From: JACMME01 sp051005015
Lineage (GTDB): Bacteria > Gemmatimonadota > Gemmatimonadetes > Gemmatimonadales > Gemmatimonadaceae
Assembly (NCBI GenBank): GCA_051005015.1
Contig: JBPCJT010000006.1
Location: forward strand, 1-19,697
Reading direction: 5' to 3'
Length of the DNA: 19,697 bases
Below, in pieces: positions 8,007 to 14,550 of this stretch (position 1 is its first letter; every line of letters starts with the position of its first letter). The notes under the pieces were generated by a model that searched no databases, was not told the origin of the DNA, and was given only the letters and a program-made list of their open reading frames with translations. The position numbers and the translations under genes were made by a program.

Positions 8007-8548
8007 GGCGTTTGCTCCTTTTTCAAGCGGTCCAGGATAAGTGCGGGGTTGCCCGACACCACCAGTTTGTGGCGTAACTGCCCAGTGGCGTCGACGTCTA
8101 CCACTTCCGACATGTACTCCGGCACCCAGGCGGGTGGCTGGCCCGCCATGCCCCAGGCACTTCGCGCGAACGCGGACTTCCCGTCTGCGACGGTGAGAAC
8201 CGGAATGCCATGCTGCTTTGCCTTCTGCACGGCGTCGGCGTCATAGCCGGAAGTGGAAAACATGATGCCGTGCTGGGCCGCCACGCCCGCCAGCCTGCTG
8301 CTCAACGCTAGCACCGCTTCGGAACGAACGGGGTTGCGTTCGCTGCGGCACTCAATGAGCGCGCCGCGGTCGGCGTCGCCTACGCGGATGAGCACGGACA
8401 GATTCATCGAGTATTCCTCATCCTTCCCCTTCGACAGATTCTCCCGGGCGACGACCTTCAGCTTCGACAGTTCCAGTCCGGCTTTGCGGAGCTCGCGCAT
8501 GATGAAGGTTTCGACTTCGTCGGGACGCAGCCGTCTGGGATCGCCCAT
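8003..8548 (-). CDS. Mrr-like restriction-endonuclease-fold protein
   Basis: 181-residue protein resembling the catalytic domain of Mrr-type nucleases (PD-(D/E)xK fold). The core is visible as a beta-strand ending ALIECR (66-68 = E-C-R), followed by a helix and the characteristic IMFSTSGYDADAVQKAKQHG segment and LTVADG strand. The usual catalytic Lys of the (D/E)xK motif is Arg here, so activity is uncertain. There is no winged-helix DNA-binding domain of the kind full Mrr proteins carry. It starts with ATG at 8548 behind a GAGGGAAG-type ribosome-binding sequence, 74 nt downstream of the ATP-grasp stop. It could be an active nuclease, an inactive nucleic-acid binder, or something unrelated to restriction. 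Confidence 0.65.
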   Translation of the reverse strand: MGDPRRLRPDEVETFIMRELRKAGLELSKLKVVARENLSKGKDEEYSMNLSVLIRVGDADRGALIECRSERNPVRSEAVLALSSRLAGVAAQHGIMFSTSGYDADAVQKAKQHGIPVLTVADGKSAFARSAWGMAGQPPAWVPEYMSEVVDVDATGQLRHKLVVSGNPALILDRLKKEQTP

Positions 8549-8622
8549 TTCCTATGCTTCCCTCATGTTGGACATCATGTACTCGGATTGCGGACAAACG
8601 GAAAATCGAAATTGGCCGACTA

Positions 8623-9924
8623 TCAGCAGTCCGAATCGATTGTCACGATCAGAACCTCGTGTGCGCCGCGCAGAGCGCCCTCTACCTCCGCCGTCGTGCG
8701 GCCGCGCGCAAAGATGAAGCCGAGGTAGCGCGAGCCCTCTGGAGGGGGAACGAGTCGCTGGCCAATGTGCGCGGTGATCACCACGTCCGTCACGCCGGGG
8801 ACGCGCCGCGCTTCCTCCACAAAGCGCACCTCGCGCAGCACGCCGGCGCTAGCGGTCGGAATCATCATGACACCCGATGCGCACTGCTCGCGTGCCGGAA
8901 TCGGGGGCACGCGTCCAAGCGCATGCCCGAGCAGCACCTCCTCGAGCGAAATCTCGCCCGCTCCGCCAAATCGCAGCGCGGCGCTGCATTTTCCTCCAAT
9001 CGGACGCGCGGCAAGCTCGATGATCCAAACGCCCCCCTCGTTCACTCGCAGCTCGGCATGCACCGGACCTCGGTTTAGCCCCATTGCGTTGGCGGCACGC
9101 TGCACGCACTCGGCGATCCCCCGCTGCGCATCCGCGGGCAAGCGCGAGGGAGTGACGTAGATTGTCTCCTCGAAGAATGGACCATCGAGAGGATCGGGTT
9201 TATCAAAGAGGGCGAGAAGGTGTAGCTCTCCGTCAACCAGCAGTCCCTCGAGCGCGACTTCAGGTCCGGGAATGAAGCGCTCAACCAGGTAACGCAACTC
9301 TACCGCGCATCCGGCGAAACCCCGGCGCTCATGCACGTCCGGCGCGGCCAGGATGCTGGCGAGCCGAGCGTGCATGCGAACGAATTCCTCGGGGGAATTG
9401 GCCCGTATGACGCCGCGGCTGGCGGACAGAGCCACCGGCTTCATCACGCAAGGATAGGGGGCCAACTGCGCGACAACCTCAGCCGGCTCGGCGATGTCAT
9501 GCACGGTGAATGCAGGAACCGGCAGTCCGCATTCAGTGAGTGTACTGCGCTGAAGCTGCTTGTCGCGCGCCACGCGGGCGGCGCTCACAGGTACGCCCGG
9601 CAAGCCGAGCTCGGCCGCAATGGCGGCCGCGACCAGGGCCGTGTCGTCGTCAACGCCAAATACCGCGGTCAAGGGAAACTCGGCCGCGAAAGTACGTGCC
9701 TGTTCCGCGACACGATCCGTATCCCCGAAGTCCAGCGTGAGCAGGCCGCTCGGCTGTTGCGCCGCCAGTGCGCTTGCGCGGTCGGAGGCAACGGTGAGGA
9801 GCACGTCCAGCCGCCGTGCAGCATCGACGAAGGCCGATGCGCGATACGTGATGCTCGGCAAGAGCAGCAGGAGTCGAGGCTGTGTGTGGACCTGCGTCTT
9901 GCGCGCCGTTCCCGTCTCGTTCAC
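8623..9924 (-). CDS. ATP-grasp domain protein (carboxylate-amine ligase type)
   Basis: 433-residue soluble protein with the ATP-grasp fold, which joins a carboxylate to an amine or thiol through an acylphosphate. The order is an N-terminal Rossmann-like part (LLLLLPSITYRASAF, TAVFGVDDDTAL), the ATP-binding Lys strand CVMKPVALSASRGV (about 165), the VERFIPGPEVALEG segment (about 225), and the metal-binding end VHAELRVNEGGVWIIELAARP (about 300-320). The substrate is unknown; the closest style is the PurK/BL00235/biotin-carboxylase-like group. The GTG start at 9924 overlaps the nfu stop by 4 nt (GTGA), so it is coupled to an Fe-S scaffold gene. Confidence 0.8.
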   Translation of the reverse strand: MNETGTARKTQVHTQPRLLLLLPSITYRASAFVDAARRLDVLLTVASDRASALAAQQPSGLLTLDFGDTDRVAEQARTFAAEFPLTAVFGVDDDTALVAAAIAAELGLPGVPVSAARVARDKQLQRSTLTECGLPVPAFTVHDIAEPAEVVAQLAPYPCVMKPVALSASRGVIRANSPEEFVRMHARLASILAAPDVHERRGFAGCAVELRYLVERFIPGPEVALEGLLVDGELHLLALFDKPDPLDGPFFEETIYVTPSRLPADAQRGIAECVQRAANAMGLNRGPVHAELRVNEGGVWIIELAARPIGGKCSAALRFGGAGEISLEEVLLGHALGRVPPIPAREQCASGVMMIPTASAGVLREVRFVEEARRVPGVTDVVITAHIGQRLVPPPEGSRYLGFIFARGRTTAEVEGALRGAHEVLIVTIDSDC

Positions 9925-10520
9925 TTCTTCGCGGCTGCGAAGTACGGGTTTGTTCCGGCTGAGTGGTTCGTTATGTCAGTAAGTCCGGCGAGGCCAGGGA
10001 CGAGCTGCCGGAGGGTGGTTTCGATGCCTTGTCTCAGCGTCACGCTCGCCATGCCGCAACCCTGGCACCCCCCCGACATCCGGACGGTCGCCACGGCATC
10101 CTGCACATCGAGCAGCTCGATCTTGCCGCCGTGACTCGCGATAGATGGATTGATCTGCTCGTGGAATACGAGCTGTATGAGATCGTACATCTGATTGTCG
10201 TTGAGGGGTTCGCCTGCCGCAGCCCCAGTCTGCGCGGCGCGTTCAATGCGGGCTACCGCGGTGGCGAGCGCGTACCGGATCGGCTTTTCCAGCGCCTCCC
10301 ATGGCGTGGGGCTGTCCTTCGTGACGGTGATGTCTCCGCCGTCGATGGAAATGGAGAGGATGCCTCGCACACAGAAGAGCGCCTGAGCCACCGGGTGTCC
10401 GGTCGCTGCCTCCGGCGAGCTGAAGACACCTTCGTCTTGCGACGGCACGCTTCGCCCGAGCACAACGTGACAGTTGCGCTCGTCGAGCGGCCTGAATGAG
10501 GTGACGGCTGTAGTGTTCAA
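9921..10520 (-). CDS. nfu: Nfu/NifU-type iron-sulfur cluster scaffold protein
   Basis: Carrier or scaffold for Fe-S clusters delivered to apo-proteins. The 199-residue version starting at TTG 10520 has an N-terminal Nfu domain (residues about 5-85, with FSSPEAATGHPVAQALFCV and ITVTKD) and a C-terminal NifU domain (about 112-180) with the cluster-binding CxxC (C152-C155 in GGCQGCGMA). No ATG lies at a sensible place. The open frame runs on to 10865, but that extension overlaps the divergent porin gene and looks non-coding, so TTG 10520 is my choice, without a clear ribosome-binding site. It would be useful to the cluster-rich formate dehydrogenase nearby, though it is on the opposite strand. 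Confidence 0.85.
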   Translation of the reverse strand: MNTTAVTSFRPLDERNCHVVLGRSVPSQDEGVFSSPEAATGHPVAQALFCVRGILSISIDGGDITVTKDSPTPWEALEKPIRYALATAVARIERAAQTGAAAGEPLNDNQMYDLIQLVFHEQINPSIASHGGKIELLDVQDAVATVRMSGGCQGCGMASVTLRQGIETTLRQLVPGLAGLTDITNHSAGTNPYFAAAKK

Positions 10521-10552
10521 GTACGGTAACGCACCGTGAGCGGGCGAAGCGC

Positions 10553-10621
10553 CTCGGCCGCTTGGCGCGCGATAGAGGTAACCCGAGAGTACGCCGCAGT
10601 GAGCGAGAGAAAGCGGCCGAG
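10553..10621. repeat. 11-bp inverted repeat in the divergent nfu/porin intergenic region
   Basis: CTCGGCCGCTT (10553-10563) and AAGCGGCCGAG (10611-10621) are perfect reverse complements separated by 47 nt. They lie in the 199-nt space between divergent genes, where regulators usually bind, but could also form a long hairpin in either leader RNA. The rest of the gap holds the porin promoter candidate and nothing else I can support. Confidence 0.45.
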
Positions 10622-10643
10622 CGAATCTGGCAGCGATCGATAC

Positions 10644-10672
10644 TTGCGGCTCGGGCCGTACACAACAAGAAT
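10644..10672 (+). promoter_or_regulatory. Weak candidate promoter for the porin-like gene
   Basis: TTGCGG (10644-10649), a 17-nt spacer, and AAGAAT (10667-10672) give 3 of 6 and 4 of 6 matches to sigma-70 boxes. Transcription would start near 10679, about 40 nt before ATG 10720. Confidence 0.28.
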
Positions 10673-10719
10673 AGCGCTCCCACTCGTGCGTAACAACGCC
10701 CAAACCGGACCCGGCCCTG

Positions 10720-11763
10720 ATGAGCACGTTCGCCATCCTTGCACGCCCGAAGAGTCTGCCCTGGCTCCTTCTGCATGCAGTCTTTTGCGCAGCCCCGCTT
10801 GCGGCGCAATATCCGCTCGCGCCGTCCCCTGTGCTCAATCTCCGCACAATGCCGCGGGAGGCCAAGCTCAGCGGTTACGCGTCCGTGCGGACAACGCTTC
10901 GCGATGACACCGCAACCACCACCGTCAACCGGGCGCGAGTCACGGTACAGGCGCTGCCAGTGCCATTCGCAGCTCTCAGGATACAGGGGGATTTTTCCGC
11001 TGCCGGCCGGACGAGCGGAGACACGGTGCCGGCATTCTCGCTCACCGACGCCTACGTTCAAATCGCCCCTCCGGACAGTGGCAGAATGACGAAGTTATTA
11101 CGGCCCGCGCTCGTCGTGGGACAGTTTCGGACCCCATTCTCGATCGAGTACCTGACGTCGTTCGCGCAAGTGATTACGGCAAATCGCTCGCAGGCAGTGG
11201 ACCGCCTGTCCACGCGGCGCGACATCGGGGCGCTGGCAGAGTTGTGGATTGACCACTATGCGAAGCTCGCAGGCGCGGTGGTGGGAGGTGAAGGTCCCAA
11301 CCGCACCACCTCAGATGGGAGACAGATGCTGGTGGGGAGAATCACGTTGTTTCCGCACTCATCCCTGGGCGTGAGCGCGAAATTGCTGGGCCAGGGTGAG
11401 GATCACCGCTGGGGCTACGACGCACGATGGATAGCCCCCGGAATCGGAGTCATACTGGAGGGCGACCTTATCAGAAGGACGGGGCCCGTCGGTGCGACTA
11501 CGACGGACGCCAGCGCCGGTTATTTGCTGGCTGCCTACAAGGTGCTTCCATGGCTTCAGCCAGTCGTCAAGTGGGAGCGGCTTCACGAGACACTCACGAC
11601 CACTTCAACGGTGAAGGAGCTGCGACTTACGTGGGTGACATACGGCATCAATCTGCTCGCGCCGCAGGAGCGCGTTCGCCTGCAGCTCAATTGGATCGCC
11701 AGGTCGGAACGGCCGGTGAAGCGCAGCGATGAGTTCGTCGCGCAACTCCAGGCGAACTTCTAG
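10720..11763 (+). CDS. Outer-membrane porin-like beta-barrel (phosphate-selective porin O/P style)
   Basis: 347-residue exported protein. The N-terminus is a Sec signal peptide with predicted cleavage after APLAAQ (about residues 11-30). The remainder alternates short amphipathic beta-strands, includes the porin O/P-like LVVGQFRTPFSIEYLTS and an RRDIG segment (residues about 128-170), and ends in Phe (LQANF), the signature residue recognised by the BAM outer-membrane assembly machinery. It is likely a passive channel, but its substrate (phosphate or other anions) cannot be read from the sequence. It has its own promoter region and is followed by a GC-rich hairpin. Confidence 0.75.
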   Translation: MSTFAILARPKSLPWLLLHAVFCAAPLAAQYPLAPSPVLNLRTMPREAKLSGYASVRTTLRDDTATTTVNRARVTVQALPVPFAALRIQGDFSAAGRTSGDTVPAFSLTDAYVQIAPPDSGRMTKLLRPALVVGQFRTPFSIEYLTSFAQVITANRSQAVDRLSTRRDIGALAELWIDHYAKLAGAVVGGEGPNRTTSDGRQMLVGRITLFPHSSLGVSAKLLGQGEDHRWGYDARWIAPGIGVILEGDLIRRTGPVGATTTDASAGYLLAAYKVLPWLQPVVKWERLHETLTTTSTVKELRLTWVTYGINLLAPQERVRLQLNWIARSERPVKRSDEFVAQLQANF

Positions 11764-11786
11764 GAACGGCGTGACTCCGCGACGTG

Positions 11787-11804
11787 GCGCGCAGGCATGC
11801 GCGC
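11787..11804 (+). terminator. GC-rich hairpin after the porin-like gene
   Basis: Perfect 7-bp stem GCGCGCA (11787-11793), GGCA loop, TGCGCGC (11798-11804), starting 24 nt after the porin stop. There is no T-tract, so it may act as an mRNA-end stabiliser or a weak terminator rather than a classical one. Confidence 0.35.
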
Positions 11805-11830
11805 ACGAGCCGCACTGAAGTGGTTTCACG

Positions 11831-12763
11831 ATGAGGCATTGGCACTCACATCGGGCGGGCGTTCACGTGAGAGACCCCACGGCGCGTGGTGTGCGCGCCG
11901 CGCAGGTGGGCATGGTCGTCAATGCCGGGCTGGCGGCCGTGAAGCTCGTCGCCGGCCTCCTCGGAAACACGTATGCCCTCATCGCCGACGCCGCCGAGTC
12001 GTGTGCGGACGTGTTCGGCTCGCTGCTGGTGTGGGGTGGACTCGCTGTCGCCGCCCGGCCGGCTGACGAAGACCACCCGTATGGACACGGCAAGGCCGAG
12101 GCGCTCGCGGCTGCCGCGGTCGCCCTCATGCTCCTCGGCGCCGCCATCGGCATCGGCGTTCAGGCTGCGCGCGAGATCCGGACGCCACACCAGGTGCCCG
12201 CGCCCTGGACGCTCGGCGTGCTGGTGGCCGTTGTTATCGTCAAGTGGGCGCTGTCGAGGCGGGTGGATACGATCGGTGCCGAAATCGGCAGTATTGCGGT
12301 CAGGACGGACGCGTGGCACCACCGGAGCGATGCGGTGACATCCACGGCAGCATTCATCGGCATCAGCGTGGCGCTGTGGGGGAGCCGCTACCGTGGCGGC
12401 ACCGGCTGGGAGTCGGCCGACGACTGGGCCGCGCTCCTGGCGTCCGGGTTGATCGCGTTCAACGGCGTCCTGCTGTTGCGCCCCGCGCTCCACGATCTGA
12501 TGGACCGCATGCCGGGCCCCGAGGTCGTCGAGCCCATCCGCCGCGCTGCGTCGGCCGTCAGCGGCGTACTCGCTGTCGAGAAGCTCGCGGTGCGAAAAGC
12601 AGGGTTGGGGTACCGTGTGGACGTCCACATTCACGCCGACCCAGGGACGCCGCTGGATGAGGCACACCGGCTGGGCGGGCGTGTGAAGGGGGCGATGCAA
12701 ACGGCGGTACCGCAGATTCAGTCCGTGCTCGTTCACATGGAGCCGTTCGAGCCGCGTCAGTGA
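11831..12763 (+). CDS. Cation diffusion facilitator (divalent metal efflux) protein
   Basis: 310-residue inner-membrane transporter of the CDF family, exporting Zn2+, Co2+, Fe2+ or Mn2+ in exchange for protons. Several transmembrane helices cover residues about 25-205. The metal site is visible as E56-x3-D60 in helix 2 (ADAAESCAD) and H163-x3-D167 in helix 5 (DAWHHRSDAVTS). The loop DHPYGHGKAE (about 81-90) is the family's conserved loop, and the C-terminal 80 residues (GYRVDVHIHADPGTPLDEAH) form the ferredoxin-like cytosolic domain. Helix 2 has Glu where many members have His or Asp, so metal choice is unclear. ATG 11831 gives the longest protein; the first 20 residues are not well conserved in style. 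Confidence 0.92.
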   Translation: MRHWHSHRAGVHVRDPTARGVRAAQVGMVVNAGLAAVKLVAGLLGNTYALIADAAESCADVFGSLLVWGGLAVAARPADEDHPYGHGKAEALAAAAVALMLLGAAIGIGVQAAREIRTPHQVPAPWTLGVLVAVVIVKWALSRRVDTIGAEIGSIAVRTDAWHHRSDAVTSTAAFIGISVALWGSRYRGGTGWESADDWAALLASGLIAFNGVLLLRPALHDLMDRMPGPEVVEPIRRAASAVSGVLAVEKLAVRKAGLGYRVDVHIHADPGTPLDEAHRLGGRVKGAMQTAVPQIQSVLVHMEPFEPRQ

Positions 12764-12861
12764 CGTAAGGACCGGCTGCCTGGGGACGGAAGGCTGTCTG
12801 AACGGATTCCAGAAAGTTCGAGACCATGCGGCGGTTGGCTACCTGTACCGCAGGAACTAGA

Positions 12862-12890
12862 TTGAGCATTCTGACCCCTAACCACAGAAT
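12862..12890 (+). promoter_or_regulatory. Candidate sigma-70 promoter for the two-component genes
   Basis: TTGAGC (12862-12867, 4 of 6), an exact 17-nt spacer, and CAGAAT (12885-12890, 4 of 6). Transcription would start near 12897, leaving a leader of about 95 nt before the kinase GTG. The rest of the 227-nt gap between the efflux gene and the kinase shows no other clear element. Confidence 0.4.
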
Positions 12891-12894
12891 GGCT

Positions 12895-12990
12895 ATGCTG
12901 CGAGTGCTCGAGATGTGGCTGTGGGTCGTACGCACCCCCGCTGCCGTCGTGCTCGTCGCCGCGACGTCGCTGCCGGGCGCGCTCGGCTGA
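12895..12990 (+). CDS. Possible small hydrophobic leader ORF ahead of the kinase
   Basis: A 31-codon ORF from ATG 12895 has a hydrophobic, membrane-like run (MWLWVVRTPAAVVLVAA) and ends in TGA directly abutting the kinase GTG (TGAGTG), an arrangement suited to translational coupling. The same frame has earlier ATGs at 12889 and 12826 (54 codons). It may be a leader peptide or membrane micro-protein, or the remnant of a lost membrane domain of the kinase. No ribosome-binding site is obvious, so this is a low-confidence call. Confidence 0.25.
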   Translation: MLRVLEMWLWVVRTPAAVVLVAATSLPGALG

Positions 12991-13665
12991 GTGCCCACCC
13001 GGGAGCTGGCCGGCCAGAGACTGCTTGCCGTCACGGAGGAAGAGTTTCAGCGCGTGGTGCTGGACATCCACGACGGCCCCGTGCAGAACCTGTTCGCGGC
13101 TCTGAGTCAGCTCGCCCTGGTCCACGCCCGGCTACCCATTGGCTCCAGCCATGAGTGCGAGTCCGCCCTCCGTCGCGCGATCGCCCTACTCGAACGCGCG
13201 CTCGGGGAGATCCGCGTGACACTCACGGCGTTCCGCGATCCGGGGTTTACGAGCATGCCCCTCGCCGACATAGTGGAGGAGCTGGCCGTACAGCACGAAA
13301 CTCTGGGAGGTGGGACGGTGACGCTCGACATCAGCGCGCCCGTTCCCGATGTTCCTCCACTGGTCAAGATCGCGCTCTACCGCGTACTCCAGGAAGCACT
13401 ATCCAACATTCGCCGGCATGCGGGTGTCGGCGATGCCGCGGTGCGGATAACGGCCGACGACGGCACGCTTTGTCTCGAAGTAGCGGACAACGGACGCGGC
13501 TTTGTTCCACCGCCGCTCGTGGGACCCGAAGCTACCGAACAGCACGCGCACATCGGTCTGCGCGGCATGCGCGAGCGCGCCACCATGCTGGGAGGGACGC
13601 TGCACGTTGAAAGCCGGCCGGGCGCGGGCACGCGGGTGCTCGTCAGAATTCCGGTCGATGTCTGA
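12991..13665 (+). CDS. Sensor histidine kinase, minimal NarL/DesK-type (HisKA_3 plus HATPase)
   Basis: Protein kinase that phosphorylates a response regulator. The 224 residues hold only the transmitter: the dimerisation helix with the phospho-acceptor H27 (DIHDGPVQNLFA), the N-box RVLQEALSNIRRHA (about 132-145), the G1-type DNGRGFVPP (about 165), and GLRGMRERATMLGG (about 187-200) of the HATPase domain. There is no transmembrane or PAS/GAF input domain, so it would be cytoplasmic and sense through partners or an unseen ligand. The GTG at 12991 directly follows an in-frame TGA, so no upstream extension exists. It overlaps the response regulator by 8 nt. Confidence 0.9.
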   Translation: MPTRELAGQRLLAVTEEEFQRVVLDIHDGPVQNLFAALSQLALVHARLPIGSSHECESALRRAIALLERALGEIRVTLTAFRDPGFTSMPLADIVEELAVQHETLGGGTVTLDISAPVPDVPPLVKIALYRVLQEALSNIRRHAGVGDAAVRITADDGTLCLEVADNGRGFVPPPLVGPEATEQHAHIGLRGMRERATMLGGTLHVESRPGAGTRVLVRIPVDV

Positions 13666-14311
13666 AGCTGACTCCAGGCTTCGCGATGGAGCCGCCACCA
13701 TTCGCGTTGTCCTTGCGGACGACCATGCTCTCGTTCTCGAGGGACTCCGCAGCCTGCTTGCCGCCGAAGCGGACATTCAGGTAATCGCCACCGCCACAGA
13801 TGGCGAGCGTCTGCTCGAGGCTGTTCAGCGTTTTCGCCCCGACGTAGCCGTGATAGACCTCCAGATGCCCTACATGAGCGGTCTCGCATGCCTGGAGCGG
13901 ATCCGCTCCGAAGCGCTTGCCGTGCGCGTGCTGGTGCTGAGCGCCTTTGCGGATCCACACTCGCTGCGCGCCGCACTCGACGCCGGCGCTGACGGCTTCG
14001 CCCTCAAGACCGATCCGCCACGCCTTACGGTGACTGCGATCCGCCAGGTAGCCGCGGGTCAATTGGTCTTTCCCGCAGCAGCGCGACGCTGGTTGCGCCC
14101 GCGGGCGCCCGCTTCCGCCGACTCAACCACCCTCACCGAGCGTGAGGAAGCGGTGCTCGTGTTCGTGGCCGACGGACGCAGCAACGCCGAGATCGCCGCA
14201 ACGCTAAATCTGAGCGAGAGCACGGTAAAGTTTCATCTTCGCAATCTGTTCGGCAAGCTTGGCGTCACGAACCGCACCGAGGCGGCCGCGCACTACCACA
14301 AGCGCGTGTAG
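13658..14311 (+). CDS. NarL/FixJ-type response regulator
   Basis: 217-residue transcription factor. The receiver domain (residues about 15-130) has acidic D21-D22, phospho-acceptor D67 (VIDLQMP), and the conserved Lys after AGADGFALK. The C-terminal LuxR-type HTH (about 152-210) shows LTEREEAVLVFVADGRS, NAEIAATLNLSESTVKFHL and LGVTNRTEA. The ATG at 13658 lies 8 nt inside the kinase gene, so the pair is a cognate two-component system. It is the last gene before the CBB operon, whose promoter region begins about 90 nt downstream and holds palindromes, so it is a candidate regulator of carbon fixation. Confidence 0.93.
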   Translation: MSEADSRLRDGAATIRVVLADDHALVLEGLRSLLAAEADIQVIATATDGERLLEAVQRFRPDVAVIDLQMPYMSGLACLERIRSEALAVRVLVLSAFADPHSLRAALDAGADGFALKTDPPRLTVTAIRQVAAGQLVFPAAARRWLRPRAPASADSTTLTEREEAVLVFVADGRSNAEIAATLNLSESTVKFHLRNLFGKLGVTNRTEAAAHYHKRV

Positions 14312-14396
14312 CTGGTGCGCCGATTCACGGCAGGAAACTTGAAGGAAGTCTTTCCGGGGTGAAAGCCGGCAACCTGTTCTTCCGGACAGGCTCAGC

Positions 14397-14408
14397 CTGA
14401 CCGGTCAG
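14397..14408. promoter_or_regulatory. 12-bp perfect palindrome CTGACCGGTCAG upstream of the CBB operon
   Basis: CTGACCGGTCAG is self-complementary over all 12 bp with no spacer, 86 nt downstream of the response-regulator stop and 70 nt upstream of the presumed -10 box. Dimeric LuxR-type or other HTH regulators often bind such sites, but no binding protein can be named from the sequence. Confidence 0.4.
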
Positions 14409-14443
14409 CTCTCTCGCCCTGACACATCGGCACCCGGATTCCA

Positions 14444-14484
14444 TCCGCGCGAACGTATTGCGGTTCGCGCGGACCCGCTATGAT
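14444..14484 (+). promoter_or_regulatory. Candidate promoter of the CBB operon overlapped by an 11-bp inverted repeat
   Basis: TCCGCGCGAAC (14444-14454) and GTTCGCGCGGA (14463-14473) are perfect inverted copies with an 8-nt centre. They are followed at once by TATGAT (14479-14484), 5 of 6 to a -10 box. A -35 box would fall within the repeat centre (TATTGC, 14456-14461, 17-nt spacer; or TTGCGG at 14458). The repeat therefore covers the -35 region, as an operator would. No T-run follows, so it is not a classical terminator. Transcription would begin near 14491, 60 nt before the aldolase ATG. The 239-nt gap holds no gene that I can support. Confidence 0.55.
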
Positions 14485-14550
14485 CAAGAGCAACGAGAGC
14501 AACTCGACAGGCTTCGCGTTCGTTGCACCGCGCTGAATGGGGGACACGCC

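Noticed and set aside
10521..10865. N-terminal extension of nfu into the porin gene
   Set aside because: The extension is low in family likeness, antisense to the porin signal peptide, and the Nfu domain begins right after TTG 10520.
14373..14390. CCTGT/ACAGG hairpin as a terminator of the response-regulator gene
   Set aside because: Only 5 bp of stem with an 8-nt loop and no T-run.
14458..14550. TTG start extending the aldolase by 31 residues
   Set aside because: The extension covers the candidate -10 box and is absent from the family, and ATG 14551 has a better ribosome-binding context.
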